Assembly: GCF_017254915.1 (NCBI RefSeq)
Contig: NZ_JAFKCT010000001.1
Span: forward strand, 806,001-870,000
Direction: 5' to 3'
Length of the DNA stretch: 64,000 nt
DNA from: Algoriphagus oliviformis
GTDB taxonomy: Bacteria > Bacteroidota > Bacteroidia > Cytophagales > Cyclobacteriaceae
Positions 56,657 through 64,000 of the stretch are shown in pieces. A program made the position numbers and the translations under genes. Below the pieces are notes generated by a model, which made no database searches, was not told the DNA's origin, and worked only from the letters and a program-made list of their open reading frames with translations. Positions within the stretch are counted from its first letter, which is position 1. Each line of letters opens with the position of its first letter.

Positions 56657-59620
56657 TTAGGCCGTTTTCTTGACTTCTTTCGGAGTGTTCTCGTTTTCGA
56701 GCTCTTTCTTCATCAAGTCCACCACGATAGGAGTGGCGATGTAGATGGAGGAGTAGGTACCCACGATGATACCCACAAAAAGCGCGAAGGAGAATCCTCT
56801 CAATACTTCCCCGCCAAACAACAGCAGGATGATCACCACGATCAGGGTGGTGAAGGAGGTGATGAGCGTTCTGCCCAGGGTCTGGTTGATGGAGTCGTTG
56901 AAGACTTTCACCAGCTTGTGGGTACCGCGGCTGTCGATGTTTTCACGGATACGGTCAAAGATGATCACGGTATCGTTGATCGAGTAACCGATCACGGTCA
57001 GTACCGCCGCTATGAATACCTGGTCGATCTCAAAGGTGGCTCCAAAGGCGCTGCCGATGGCGAATGCCGCGATCACGAAAAGGGTATCGTGCACCAAGGC
57101 CACGATCGAAGCCAGGGAGAACTGCCACTTGCGGAATCTCAGCAAGATGTAAAGGAAGATGGCGATCAGGGCCACGATCATCGCTTCCGCAGAGGAAGCC
57201 TTGATGTCGTCTGCGACGGTAGCGCCTACTTTGGAAGATCCGGTGATGGAGAACTGTCCCGCAGAGACTTGCTCGGCATTTTCCACAAAGGTGAATCCGG
57301 TCACGTTGGCGATGCCTTCTTTGACCTTGGCTTCCACTTCTTTGTTGGAAGCGTCGTCGTCTTCGTTGATCAGGTAGGAGGTCGTCACCTTCAGGACGTT
57401 GTTTGACCCGTAGGTTTTCACCTCCACGGAGCCGTCAAATTCCCCGTCGAGACCGACTTTCAGGTCGGAAGGAACTACCGCCTCCTCGAAGGCCACGATG
57501 TAGGAGCGACCACCGGTGAAGTCCACGCCGAATTTCAGGCCGTTGACCGCAGCGATGCCCAGTCCGATCACGATGATGGAGGTGGAGATGAGGTAGGCAA
57601 ACTTGCGCTTGCTCATGAAGTCGACGTTGAGACCGCTGAGTGCGTTTTTGGCAAAAGGAGCGGTGAAGTTGATGCTGCTCTTGTCGCCTTTCTTGGTCAT
57701 CCAGGATACGATCACGCGGGTGATGAATACGGAAGAGAAGAAGGAGCAGGCGATACCGATCATCAAGACGATGGCGAAGCCTTTCACAGGGCCTTGACCC
57801 AGGGCGAAGAGGATGGCACCGGTTAGGAAGGTGGTGACGTTGCCGTCAAGGATCGCGGAGAAGGCCTTGCTGTAGCCGGCGTTGATCGCGGTCATGAGGC
57901 CTACGCCGTTGCGCAGTTCTTCTTTGATACGCTCAAAGATCAATACGTTGGCATCGATGGACATACCGATGGTCAATACTATACCGGCGATGCCAGGCAG
58001 GGTCAGGGCAGTGCCCAGCTGGGCCAGGATGCCGAGGATAAAGAAGATGTTGAACACCAGGGCGGCGATGGCCACCAGACCACCTTTGGCATAGTAGGCT
58101 ACCATGAAGAGTACCACCAGCGACAGACCGGCGATCATGGAGAACACGCCTTGGTTTTGGGCTTCTTTACCCAGGGTTGGGCCGATGATGCTTTCCTCTA
58201 CGATCTGGGTAGGGGCAGGCAGGGAGCCTGACTTCAGGATGTTGGCCAAATCTTGGGCTTCCACCAGGGTGAAGTTGCCGGAGATTTCTGATTGGCCGTT
58301 GGGGATTTCTCCGTTGACCACAGGGGCGGTGTACACATAGTCATCGAGTACGACGGCGATTCTTCTGCCTACGTTTTCGGAGGTGAGGGTTCTCCACTTG
58401 CGGGCTCCCTCAGCATTCATCTGCATGGAGACTGCCGGACGGGAAGTCTGGTCAAGGGCCTGACGGGCGTCAGTCACCACGTCACCTTCGAGAGGAGCCT
58501 GGTCAGAGCCTCTGGTCGTCTTGATCGCGTAGAGCTCCAGCAGCTCGCTGCCGTCTTCGGCCACGGTAGGCTTCACACCCCAGAGGAGCTTGAGGTCTCT
58601 AGGCAGGAAGGACTTGTAGCGCTCGTTTTTGATGATACGGTTGATGGCGACGGTGTCTTTCACGTCGTACACCAGCCCGTAGCTTGCCTTCAAGGCGCTG
58701 ATCAGAGGAGATACGTCCGTGGTGTTGCCCATCGGGTCGATCTGCTCCAGCTGTTTTTCCAGGGCATTCTTCAGGGAGTCTTCGGAGGACAGCTCGGCCG
58801 CGACAGTGTCCGCTGGAGTGGAGGTGGCTTTTTGGTCAGCTACCCAGGTAGAGTTGATGGTTTCGATGGATCCACCGTACTCGTTCAGCTCCAATACTTC
58901 CCAAAACTGCAGCTTGGCCACACCTTGCAGCATGTTTCGCACACGCTCTTGGTTGTCCACGCCCGGAAGCTCGATCTGGATTCTACCGGAACCGGCGATG
59001 CGCTGGATGTTGGGCTGGGAAGTACCGAATCGGTCGATACGGGTTCTCAGGATGTTGAAGGAGCGCTCGATGGCGTTTTCCACTTCCGTATTGATCAGGT
59101 CGAGGATCTCGCCGTCCGAAGATTCCAGGGAGATTCTTCCTCTGTTGGCAGCGGTGGCGAAGATGGTGCTCAGCTTTTTGCCCGGGTTGTTTTTCTGCCA
59201 AGAAGCGTAGAAGAGGTCCACATACTTGGAGTCCGAGGTTTTGGCCTGCTCTCTGGCTTCCTCGATGGATTTGTTGAAGCCTTCGTCTTTGGGATTGCCA
59301 GCCAGGCCTTTGACGATCTCCACGGGGGAGACGGCCAGGGTCACGTGCATACCGCCCTGGAGGTCAAGGCCCAGTCCAAGTTCGGTTTCTTTGATTTCCT
59401 GATAGGTAAAGTCGGCACCCAGGAAGTTGTAAACCGGCTCACGCCAGATGGAATCCAGGTAAGCTCTTCTTTTGGCAAAGTCGATATTGCCGGAGGCATC
59501 GGTGGCATAAGCTTCCGCTTTCTGCTGGATGCCGCTGGAGACGAATGTGAATGACAGGTAGTACAGGCAGAGCGCCGTAATGATCACTGTCAAAAACACA
59601 ATGACACCTTTGTTTTGCAT
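56657..59620 (-). CDS. secDF: Protein translocase subunit SecDF (fused)
   Basis: 987 residues, a fusion of SecD and SecF as in most Bacteroidota. SecD part: ELGLGLDLQGGMHVTLAVSP, periplasmic P1 domain (RTRIDRFGTSQPNIQRIAGS) and a set of six helices. The SecF part starts near residue 640 (FGVDFTGGRSYIVAFEEA) and ends GTYSSIYIATPIVVDLMK. It uses the proton gradient to help Sec export. A small membrane-protein gene precedes it on the same strand. Length and motif order are complete. Confidence 0.96.
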   Translation of the reverse strand: MQNKGVIVFLTVIITALCLYYLSFTFVSSGIQQKAEAYATDASGNIDFAKRRAYLDSIWREPVYNFLGADFTYQEIKETELGLGLDLQGGMHVTLAVSPVEIVKGLAGNPKDEGFNKSIEEAREQAKTSDSKYVDLFYASWQKNNPGKKLSTIFATAANRGRISLESSDGEILDLINTEVENAIERSFNILRTRIDRFGTSQPNIQRIAGSGRIQIELPGVDNQERVRNMLQGVAKLQFWEVLELNEYGGSIETINSTWVADQKATSTPADTVAAELSSEDSLKNALEKQLEQIDPMGNTTDVSPLISALKASYGLVYDVKDTVAINRIIKNERYKSFLPRDLKLLWGVKPTVAEDGSELLELYAIKTTRGSDQAPLEGDVVTDARQALDQTSRPAVSMQMNAEGARKWRTLTSENVGRRIAVVLDDYVYTAPVVNGEIPNGQSEISGNFTLVEAQDLANILKSGSLPAPTQIVEESIIGPTLGKEAQNQGVFSMIAGLSLVVLFMVAYYAKGGLVAIAALVFNIFFILGILAQLGTALTLPGIAGIVLTIGMSIDANVLIFERIKEELRNGVGLMTAINAGYSKAFSAILDGNVTTFLTGAILFALGQGPVKGFAIVLMIGIACSFFSSVFITRVIVSWMTKKGDKSSINFTAPFAKNALSGLNVDFMSKRKFAYLISTSIIVIGLGIAAVNGLKFGVDFTGGRSYIVAFEEAVVPSDLKVGLDGEFDGSVEVKTYGSNNVLKVTTSYLINEDDDASNKEVEAKVKEGIANVTGFTFVENAEQVSAGQFSITGSSKVGATVADDIKASSAEAMIVALIAIFLYILLRFRKWQFSLASIVALVHDTLFVIAAFAIGSAFGATFEIDQVFIAAVLTVIGYSINDTVIIFDRIRENIDSRGTHKLVKVFNDSINQTLGRTLITSFTTLIVVIILLLFGGEVLRGFSFALFVGIIVGTYSSIYIATPIVVDLMKKELENENTPKEVKKTA

Positions 59621-59711
59621 AAGGGTTGGATATTTAATTGTTTAAGAAATACAGGGAAATGGCCGGGCCGAGTGCGGTCCAGCGGGTGTTGGTGGCGGGA
59701 AAAAACGGAAA

Positions 59712-60056
59712 TCAGGGCCCCTGAGGCGAAATAATCCGCTCAAAAAGTATCTCTATGAGTTCATTGGGGGCAGAAGCCGCTATCACCGGAGTGGCTGGCA
59801 GCTTGACTTCAAAGCTGAAAATCTGGTAGATCAGATGCATGACCGTATGCGAGACGTGCAGTACAAACGGCACCACGGCGTCCACCGCCACGTTGAGGAA
59901 GGTCTGGTCGGGGTTTTCGGAGGATTGCTCGGTCTGGTCGACTCTGCCCTCTTGGGGCAGGTATTCCACCCCGGACACAAACAGGCATAGCAACAAGGCC
60001 ATCAACAGCGTAAAGCGCTGCTGGAATAGACTGCTATGGGTTTCCCGGGTTTTCAT
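59712..60056 (-). CDS. Small membrane-associated protein upstream of secDF
   Basis: 114 residues beginning MKTRETHSSLFQQRFTLLMA with one hydrophobic helix (LMALLLCLFVSGVEYL), then an acidic segment (GRVDQTEQSSENPDQTF), and a second hydrophobic stretch (AVDAVVPFVLHVSHTVMHLI). No family is recognised. It lies between udk and secDF on the same strand; it may be co-transcribed with secDF, 91 bases downstream. Confidence 0.65.
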   Translation of the reverse strand: MKTRETHSSLFQQRFTLLMALLLCLFVSGVEYLPQEGRVDQTEQSSENPDQTFLNVAVDAVVPFVLHVSHTVMHLIYQIFSFEVKLPATPVIAASAPNELIEILFERIISPQGP

Positions 60057-60114
60057 GCGCCGCAAATATAGGCATTATTTGAAATACACGCTTTTTGACT
60101 CCTTTTTTTTGAGG

Positions 60115-60735
60115 TCAGCGTGCCGACTTGGTTCTCAGGTAGGTACGGATCACATCCAGTGCCATGTCAAAGCTGGAATTGTTGGGGATGATGAGGTCGG
60201 CCTCGTTCTTGAAGGGCTTGATGTACTTCTCATAGGTGGGCATCACGTGCATCTCGTAGCGGTAGAGCACGTCGTCCAGGTCGTAGCCCCGCTCCACTTT
60301 GTCTCGGATGATGCGGCGCTTGAGCTTGATGTGGTCTTTGGCGTCGATGAATACCTTCAGGTCCAGGAGCTCCGCCAGCTCGGGATAAAACAACACAAAA
60401 ATCCCCTCCACCACGACGACCGGAGCCGGGGCAAAAGTTAGCATTTTCGGTTTTTTGGAGGCGTTGTTGAAGGTGTATTCCTCGCGCTGGACGGTCTCGC
60501 CGTCCTGGATTTTGCGGATGTCCTCGACGTATTGCTCGAAGTCTATGCTGTGCGGCGTGTCGAAATTGTGGACGCCCTGCCCGTCTATGGGCTGCTGGTG
60601 CCGGGGCTTGTAGTAGTTGTCCTGGGAGATGAGGCATACCTCGCCGGGCTCAAAGCTGCTCAGCAGGCGCTCCAGAAAAAGGGTTTTTCCCGAGGCCGAT
60701 CCGCCGGTGATTCCCACAATAAACGGTTTTTTCAT
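60115..60735 (-). CDS. udk: Uridine kinase
   Basis: 206 residues with the P-loop GITGGSASGKT, the nucleoside-binding DNYYKPRHQQPIDGQGVHNF, FDTPHSIDFEQYVEDIRKI and the lid region VFIDAKDHIKLKRRIIRDK. It phosphorylates uridine and cytidine in pyrimidine salvage. The start MKKPFIVGITGGSA matches the family; an in-frame Met 14 codons upstream is not needed. It lies 16 bases after rdgB and is probably co-transcribed with it. Confidence 0.95.
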   Translation of the reverse strand: MKKPFIVGITGGSASGKTLFLERLLSSFEPGEVCLISQDNYYKPRHQQPIDGQGVHNFDTPHSIDFEQYVEDIRKIQDGETVQREEYTFNNASKKPKMLTFAPAPVVVVEGIFVLFYPELAELLDLKVFIDAKDHIKLKRRIIRDKVERGYDLDDVLYRYEMHVMPTYEKYIKPFKNEADLIIPNNSSFDMALDVIRTYLRTKSAR

Positions 60736-60751
60736 CGCTGACAAAGGTAAG

Positions 60752-61330
60752 TCATTTGAGGCTTTGGAGAAAGGCAATCAGGGCCTGCACGGCCTGCCCT
60801 CGGTGGCTGATGGCGTTTTTTTCGGCCAAAGTCAACTCCGCAAAGGTCTTGTCAAAGCCGCTCGGTCGGAAGACCGGATCGTAGCCAAAGCCTCCCTGTC
60901 CCACTTTTTCCCGGAGGATTTCCCCCTCGGCGATGCCCTCAAAGGAAAACTCTTCCCCCTGCCAGATCAGGGCAATGACAGTGCGAAACCGGGCTTGTCG
61001 CTCGGCCTTGCCCTCCATCTTCTCCAGCAGCAGGGCGATGTTGCGCGCATCGCTGCGGGGCTCTCCGGCAAATCTGCCCGAATACACCCCGGGGGCACCG
61101 TCCAAGGCGGCGACCTCCAGCCCCGTGTCATCGGCAAAGCAGTCGATGCCGTAATGCTCCTTGACATACCGGGCTTTTTGGAAGGCATTGTGCTCCAGCG
61201 TGTCGCCGGTCTCCGGCAGCTCCTCGTGACAGCCTATCTGCTGTAGGGAGACAATCTCAAAATCGGGCGACAGCGCGGCCTTTACCTCCTCTATTTTCTT
61301 CTGGTTGTTGGTGGCAAAGCAGATTTTCAT
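60752..61330 (-). CDS. rdgB: Non-canonical purine NTP pyrophosphatase (RdgB/HAM1)
   Basis: 192 residues. ICFATNNQKKIEEVKAALS, FADDTGLEVAALDGAPGVYS and SHRGQAVQALIAFLQ match HAM1/RdgB, which removes ITP, dITP and XTP from the nucleotide pool. The start MKICFATNN is at the proper position. It is divergent from the LOG gene at 61462 and precedes udk, so this is a small nucleotide-metabolism operon. Confidence 0.95.
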   Translation of the reverse strand: MKICFATNNQKKIEEVKAALSPDFEIVSLQQIGCHEELPETGDTLEHNAFQKARYVKEHYGIDCFADDTGLEVAALDGAPGVYSGRFAGEPRSDARNIALLLEKMEGKAERQARFRTVIALIWQGEEFSFEGIAEGEILREKVGQGGFGYDPVFRPSGFDKTFAELTLAEKNAISHRGQAVQALIAFLQSLK

Positions 61331-61461
61331 GGATGGTGTTTTTCGGGTTGGGACTGCCAAAGGTAGTGCAAAGGACGCGGAGAATTGGAATCGACGGGCA
61401 GAAATGGGATTTGCGGCCTTTGGGTTTTCTACACTGGCTTCCAGGGCTTATTTTCGGGGGT

Positions 61462-62025
61462 ATGAAAAAGATCACGATTTACTGCGGTTCGAGAAAGGGC
61501 AACAGCGGCGTTTTTGAGGCCGGGGCTAGGGCCTTGGTCCAGGAGATGATCAAGCGGGACCTTTCCCTGGTCTATGGTGCGGGCCGGGTAGGCCTCATGG
61601 GCGTCATTGCCGATGAGATGCTGGCCGCGGGCAAAGAAGTCCTCGGGATCATTCCCCAAAAGCTGGTCGACCGGGAAGTAGCCCATCAGGGCTGCACCGA
61701 GCTGGTCATCGTGGAGACGATGCGCGACCGGAAGTGGCTCATGGCCGAGCGGGGAGACGGCTTCATCGCCTTGCCGGGCGGGATAGGCACGCTGGAGGAG
61801 CTCTTTGAGATCATGACGCTCAACCAGCTGCAATACATCCAAAAGCCGCTCGCACTTTTCAACGTCAACGGGTACTACGATAAGCTGATCGAGTTTCTTA
61901 ACCATGCGATGGAATCGGGCTTTCTCTATCCTGAGCAGGAGGAACTGCTCATCATCTCAGACGATCCCGTGGAGCTGCTGGACAGGATGGCCGCATACCA
62001 GGCCCGGCGGCCGGCAGATTGGTAG
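61462..62025 (+). CDS. LOG-family protein (cytokinin-riboside-monophosphate phosphoribohydrolase type)
   Basis: 187 residues with LSLVYGAGRVGLMGVIADEM and the diagnostic PGGIGTLEELFE. LOG enzymes split a nucleotide into base and ribose phosphate; the bacterial substrate is often AMP or unknown. The start MKKITIYCGSRKGNSG is typical; the frame upstream is open but unrelated. A second LOG-family gene lies 674 bases downstream on the other strand. Confidence 0.92.
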   Translation: MKKITIYCGSRKGNSGVFEAGARALVQEMIKRDLSLVYGAGRVGLMGVIADEMLAAGKEVLGIIPQKLVDREVAHQGCTELVIVETMRDRKWLMAERGDGFIALPGGIGTLEELFEIMTLNQLQYIQKPLALFNVNGYYDKLIEFLNHAMESGFLYPEQEELLIISDDPVELLDRMAAYQARRPADW

Positions 62026-62143
62026 GCATGGCGGAAAAAATGGCGAAAGGCCGGTGACTTTGTCGTTCGGATACCGCTTTTCGTTGTTTGGGGGAATGGT
62101 TTAAAGAAGATTAATCGTATTTTTGCCGGAATCCCTACGCTGC

Positions 62144-62647
62144 ATGATCGACAAGCTTTTTCCGCTGGACAAAAATTACATCCTCCGACAGGCCCAATTT
62201 GCCCTGGAGGAGCAATTGATGGATCAGATGGTGTGCGAGCTGAAGCGTTCCTACACCTGCCTGTACAATCCCCTTCGGCTCATGGACCAGACCTACGCCA
62301 AAATTCTGGATACCTATGAGTTTCCGGTGGATAGGCTTCGGATGATCTATCGGCAGCTGTGCGGGATCTACCGTTTCAAAAACCGTGACAACCAGCTGGA
62401 GTTGCTTTTTGACGGGCGCACCCATTTCGAAAAGTTCAAGGAAGAATGGGAGGATGCCCTGGTCGCTTGGCTGCAAGAACTGGGACAGCACGAGCAGTAT
62501 GTGAAGACCATGCTCCGTATGACCCTGCTCTACGATACCGAGACGAGGGCAGACTGGGCCGAAAACCACTGCAAGGCGTTTATCAACCAGTATTTTGACC
62601 TGAAGGTGGTGAAGCGGCACGGGGAGCTCAAGCTGAAGCTCGCCTGA
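62144..62647 (+). CDS. Conserved protein of unknown function between two LOG genes
   Basis: 167 residues starting MIDKLFPLDKNYILRQAQFA, all helical by pattern, cytosolic, rich in Leu/Tyr/Arg (QTYAKILDTYEF; VKTMLRMTLLYDTETRADW). No domain is recognised. It lies 118 bases after one LOG gene and converges with the other. An in-frame TTG upstream would add seven residues; the ATG is preferred. Confidence 0.75.
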   Translation: MIDKLFPLDKNYILRQAQFALEEQLMDQMVCELKRSYTCLYNPLRLMDQTYAKILDTYEFPVDRLRMIYRQLCGIYRFKNRDNQLELLFDGRTHFEKFKEEWEDALVAWLQELGQHEQYVKTMLRMTLLYDTETRADWAENHCKAFINQYFDLKVVKRHGELKLKLA

Positions 62648-62698
62648 GCACCCAGACCAAAGCCTTCGCCTTTTTCGGCAAGTTTTTCCGTTTCCAGA

Positions 62699-63424
62699 TC
62701 AGAAGTTTGGGCTCAGCAGGTACTTGCTGTAGAAGTCGTCGATGACCTTCACCGCATCGGTGGCGTTGTCCACGACGGTGAATAGCTCCAGATCGTCCTC
62801 GAGGATGTAGTTTAGCCTGGACAGCAGCGTGTTTTTGATCCAGTCCACCAAGCCCTCCCAATAGGACTTACCCACCAAGACGATGGGGAAGCGGCCGATT
62901 TTGTTGGTCTGGATCAGCGTGAGTGCCTCAAAAAACTCGTCCAGGGTGCCAAAGCCTCCGGGGAGGACGACAAATCCCTGGGAATAGCGGATAAACATGA
63001 CCTTGCGGACAAAGAAGTAGTCGAAGTTCATGAGCTTGTCCCGGTCGATGTAGATGTTGTTAAACTGCTCAAAAGGCAACATGATATTCAGGCCGACGGA
63101 CTTTCCCCCTTCGGAATAAGCCCCCTTGTTGCCTGCCTCCATGATGCCGGGCCCACCGCCGGTGATGACGCCATAGCCATGTCTTACCAGTTTTGCGGCG
63201 ATCTCCTCGGCCATCAGGTAGTATTCGTGGTCTCTGGGTGTACGTGCCGAGCCAAAGATCGAGACGCAGGGCCCGATCTTGGCGAGCTTCTCGTAGCCCT
63301 CGACAAACTCCGACATTACCTTAAAAATCGCCCAGGAATCTTCGCTGCGTATCTCGCTCCAGTCTCTTTCCTTGAAGGCTCTCCGAATACGTTCTTCGGC
63401 TTTTTTGTCATCCAAATCGCTCAT
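62699..63424 (-). CDS. LOG-family protein, larger type (TIGR00730)
   Basis: 241 residues. IFGSARTPRDHEYYLMAEEI, VITGGGPGIMEAGNKGAYS and VVLPGGFGTLDEFFEALTL identify the LOG fold. The N-terminal 50 residues (RIRRAFKERDWSEIRSEDS) are an added helical segment found in the larger subgroup. Presumed nucleotide phosphoribohydrolase. It converges on the protein at 62144. Confidence 0.93.
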   Translation of the reverse strand: MSDLDDKKAEERIRRAFKERDWSEIRSEDSWAIFKVMSEFVEGYEKLAKIGPCVSIFGSARTPRDHEYYLMAEEIAAKLVRHGYGVITGGGPGIMEAGNKGAYSEGGKSVGLNIMLPFEQFNNIYIDRDKLMNFDYFFVRKVMFIRYSQGFVVLPGGFGTLDEFFEALTLIQTNKIGRFPIVLVGKSYWEGLVDWIKNTLLSRLNYILEDDLELFTVVDNATDAVKVIDDFYSKYLLSPNF

Positions 63425-63586
63425 AGTGCTCTCTTTAGTCTCCCAAAAAAACGATTCTCAGCCTCAATAGGTGGCCTTTGGGAGGGGTGAAAAATTAAAG
63501 TTCTGAATATCAGTGAAAAAAAAATGGTGAGTCACCGAATTTTTTTGGGCTGTTCTTGCTCTACTTTTGCATCCTTATTTCAGGAA

Positions 63587-64000
63587 ATGAATCTATTTGA
63601 GAAGTCCGAAGCGGTGAAGGAGGTCTTTCGCCAGCTCGAATCCGAGTCCAGCCAATTTCAGACCGAGGGTGGGCTCTCTTGCCTGTCGGGCTGTGGGTAT
63701 TGCTGCGCCAATCCCAAGATTCCCGCCTCGCCTTTGGAGTTTTTGCCCCTGGCCTTTGACCTGCACGAAAAAGGCATTGCGGAGGATATCGCCAACCAGC
63801 TTGCCCTCCAGGACCAGCTCGAAAACTGCATCGTCTATCGCCCCAAGGCGGAGGACCATACCAAAGGCTTTTGCGGAAGCTATGCCGGAAGAGGCCTGAT
63901 CTGCAGGCTGTTTGGAGCCTCTGCCCGCAAGACCAAATACGGCCAAAAGGAACTCATCACCTGCAGGATTCTCAAGAAAGATGATCCGGAGGCCTTTGCT
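63587..64000 (+). CDS. YkgJ-family cysteine-cluster protein, 3' end beyond the window
   Basis: 138 codons are visible, starting MNLFEKSEAVKEVFRQLESE. The cluster CLSGCGYCC (Cys at positions like those of a CxxxCxxCC Fe-S or zinc site) and a further GFCGSYAGRGLICRL segment are those of the YkgJ-type family, which probably binds a metal or an iron-sulphur cluster. The gene runs off the window. Its start follows a TATTTCAGGAA spacer in a 162-base gap with no other gene. Confidence 0.82.
   Translation, partial: MNLFEKSEAVKEVFRQLESESSQFQTEGGLSCLSGCGYCCANPKIPASPLEFLPLAFDLHEKGIAEDIANQLALQDQLENCIVYRPKAEDHTKGFCGSYAGRGLICRLFGASARKTKYGQKELITCRILKKDDPEAFA

Noticed and set aside
1..64000. tRNA, rRNA, CRISPR array, transposase or integrase genes
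   Set aside because: I looked for T-loop motifs, repeat-spacer periodicity and transposase motifs and found none that hold up.

Overview
The window comes from a member of the Bacteroidota, most probably a Cytophagales bacterium of the Cyclobacteriaceae/Algoriphagus type. I base this on gene content: a fused SecDF, a TonB-dependent receptor with an N-terminal carboxypeptidase-regulatory-like domain, many Cys-lipoproteins, NarL-type sensor kinases with a LHDNIGQ or LHDGFGQ box, tricorn-like and DUF5117-type secreted peptidases, a NIPSNAP protein and a DUF6428/ArsR pair. Start sites mostly lack Shine-Dalgarno sequences. The DNA is moderately GC-rich and densely coding, with short spacers, frequent ATGA overlaps and clear hairpin terminators. 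I found no tRNA, rRNA, insertion sequence or CRISPR array. The assignment to family level is an inference.

Layout. 1-10 kb: isoleucyl-tRNA synthetase (cut by the window edge), a lipoprotein, a TPR histidine kinase/response regulator pair, a secreted protein of unknown role, an ArsR/DUF6428/arsenate-reductase-like cluster, a 58-residue CxxC protein, a pseudouridine synthase and a lone MoxR ATPase. 10.8-15.1 kb: a beta-helix surface lipoprotein paired with a large TonB-dependent receptor, with codon use that suggests strong expression. 15.2-20.2 kb: cell-surface polysaccharide genes (DUF985 cupin, UDP-GlcNAc 2-epimerase, lipoprotein, Wzi-like protein, glycosyltransferase). 20-31 kb: SlyD, RlmH, a tricorn-like protease, a DUF1016 nuclease-like protein, a YcxB-like protein, a Fur regulator and a large zinc protease. 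31-46.7 kb: MscS, nitroreductase, lipoprotein, a membrane-anchored MutS-like ATPase, purK-purE, a Fic protein behind an ordered operator array, an M20 amidohydrolase, NIPSNAP, M1 aminopeptidase, HupE-like and DUF6702 proteins, and glycyl-tRNA synthetase.

46.9-56.5 kb: two tandem outer-membrane barrels, then the most striking locus. A three-gene minus-strand cassette occurs three times. Each copy encodes a small cytosolic protein ending in a CPxxC motif, a polytopic (about seven-segment) membrane protein, and a short NarL-type histidine kinase without its own sensor domain. Only the middle copy is followed by a response regulator. A Gfo/Idh oxidoreductase and a barrel protein with a natural seven-histidine loop lie between copies. 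The kinases are nearly identical while the small and membrane proteins have diverged, which suggests several inputs feeding one output. This is the best candidate for an undescribed system.

56.6-64 kb: SecDF, a small membrane protein, uridine kinase, RdgB, two LOG-family proteins around a conserved protein of unknown function, and the start of a YkgJ-type cysteine-cluster protein. A second notable signal is regulatory: three 29-bp inverted repeats spaced exactly 44 bp apart in front of the fic gene. The first doubles as a terminator and the last ends on the start codon.
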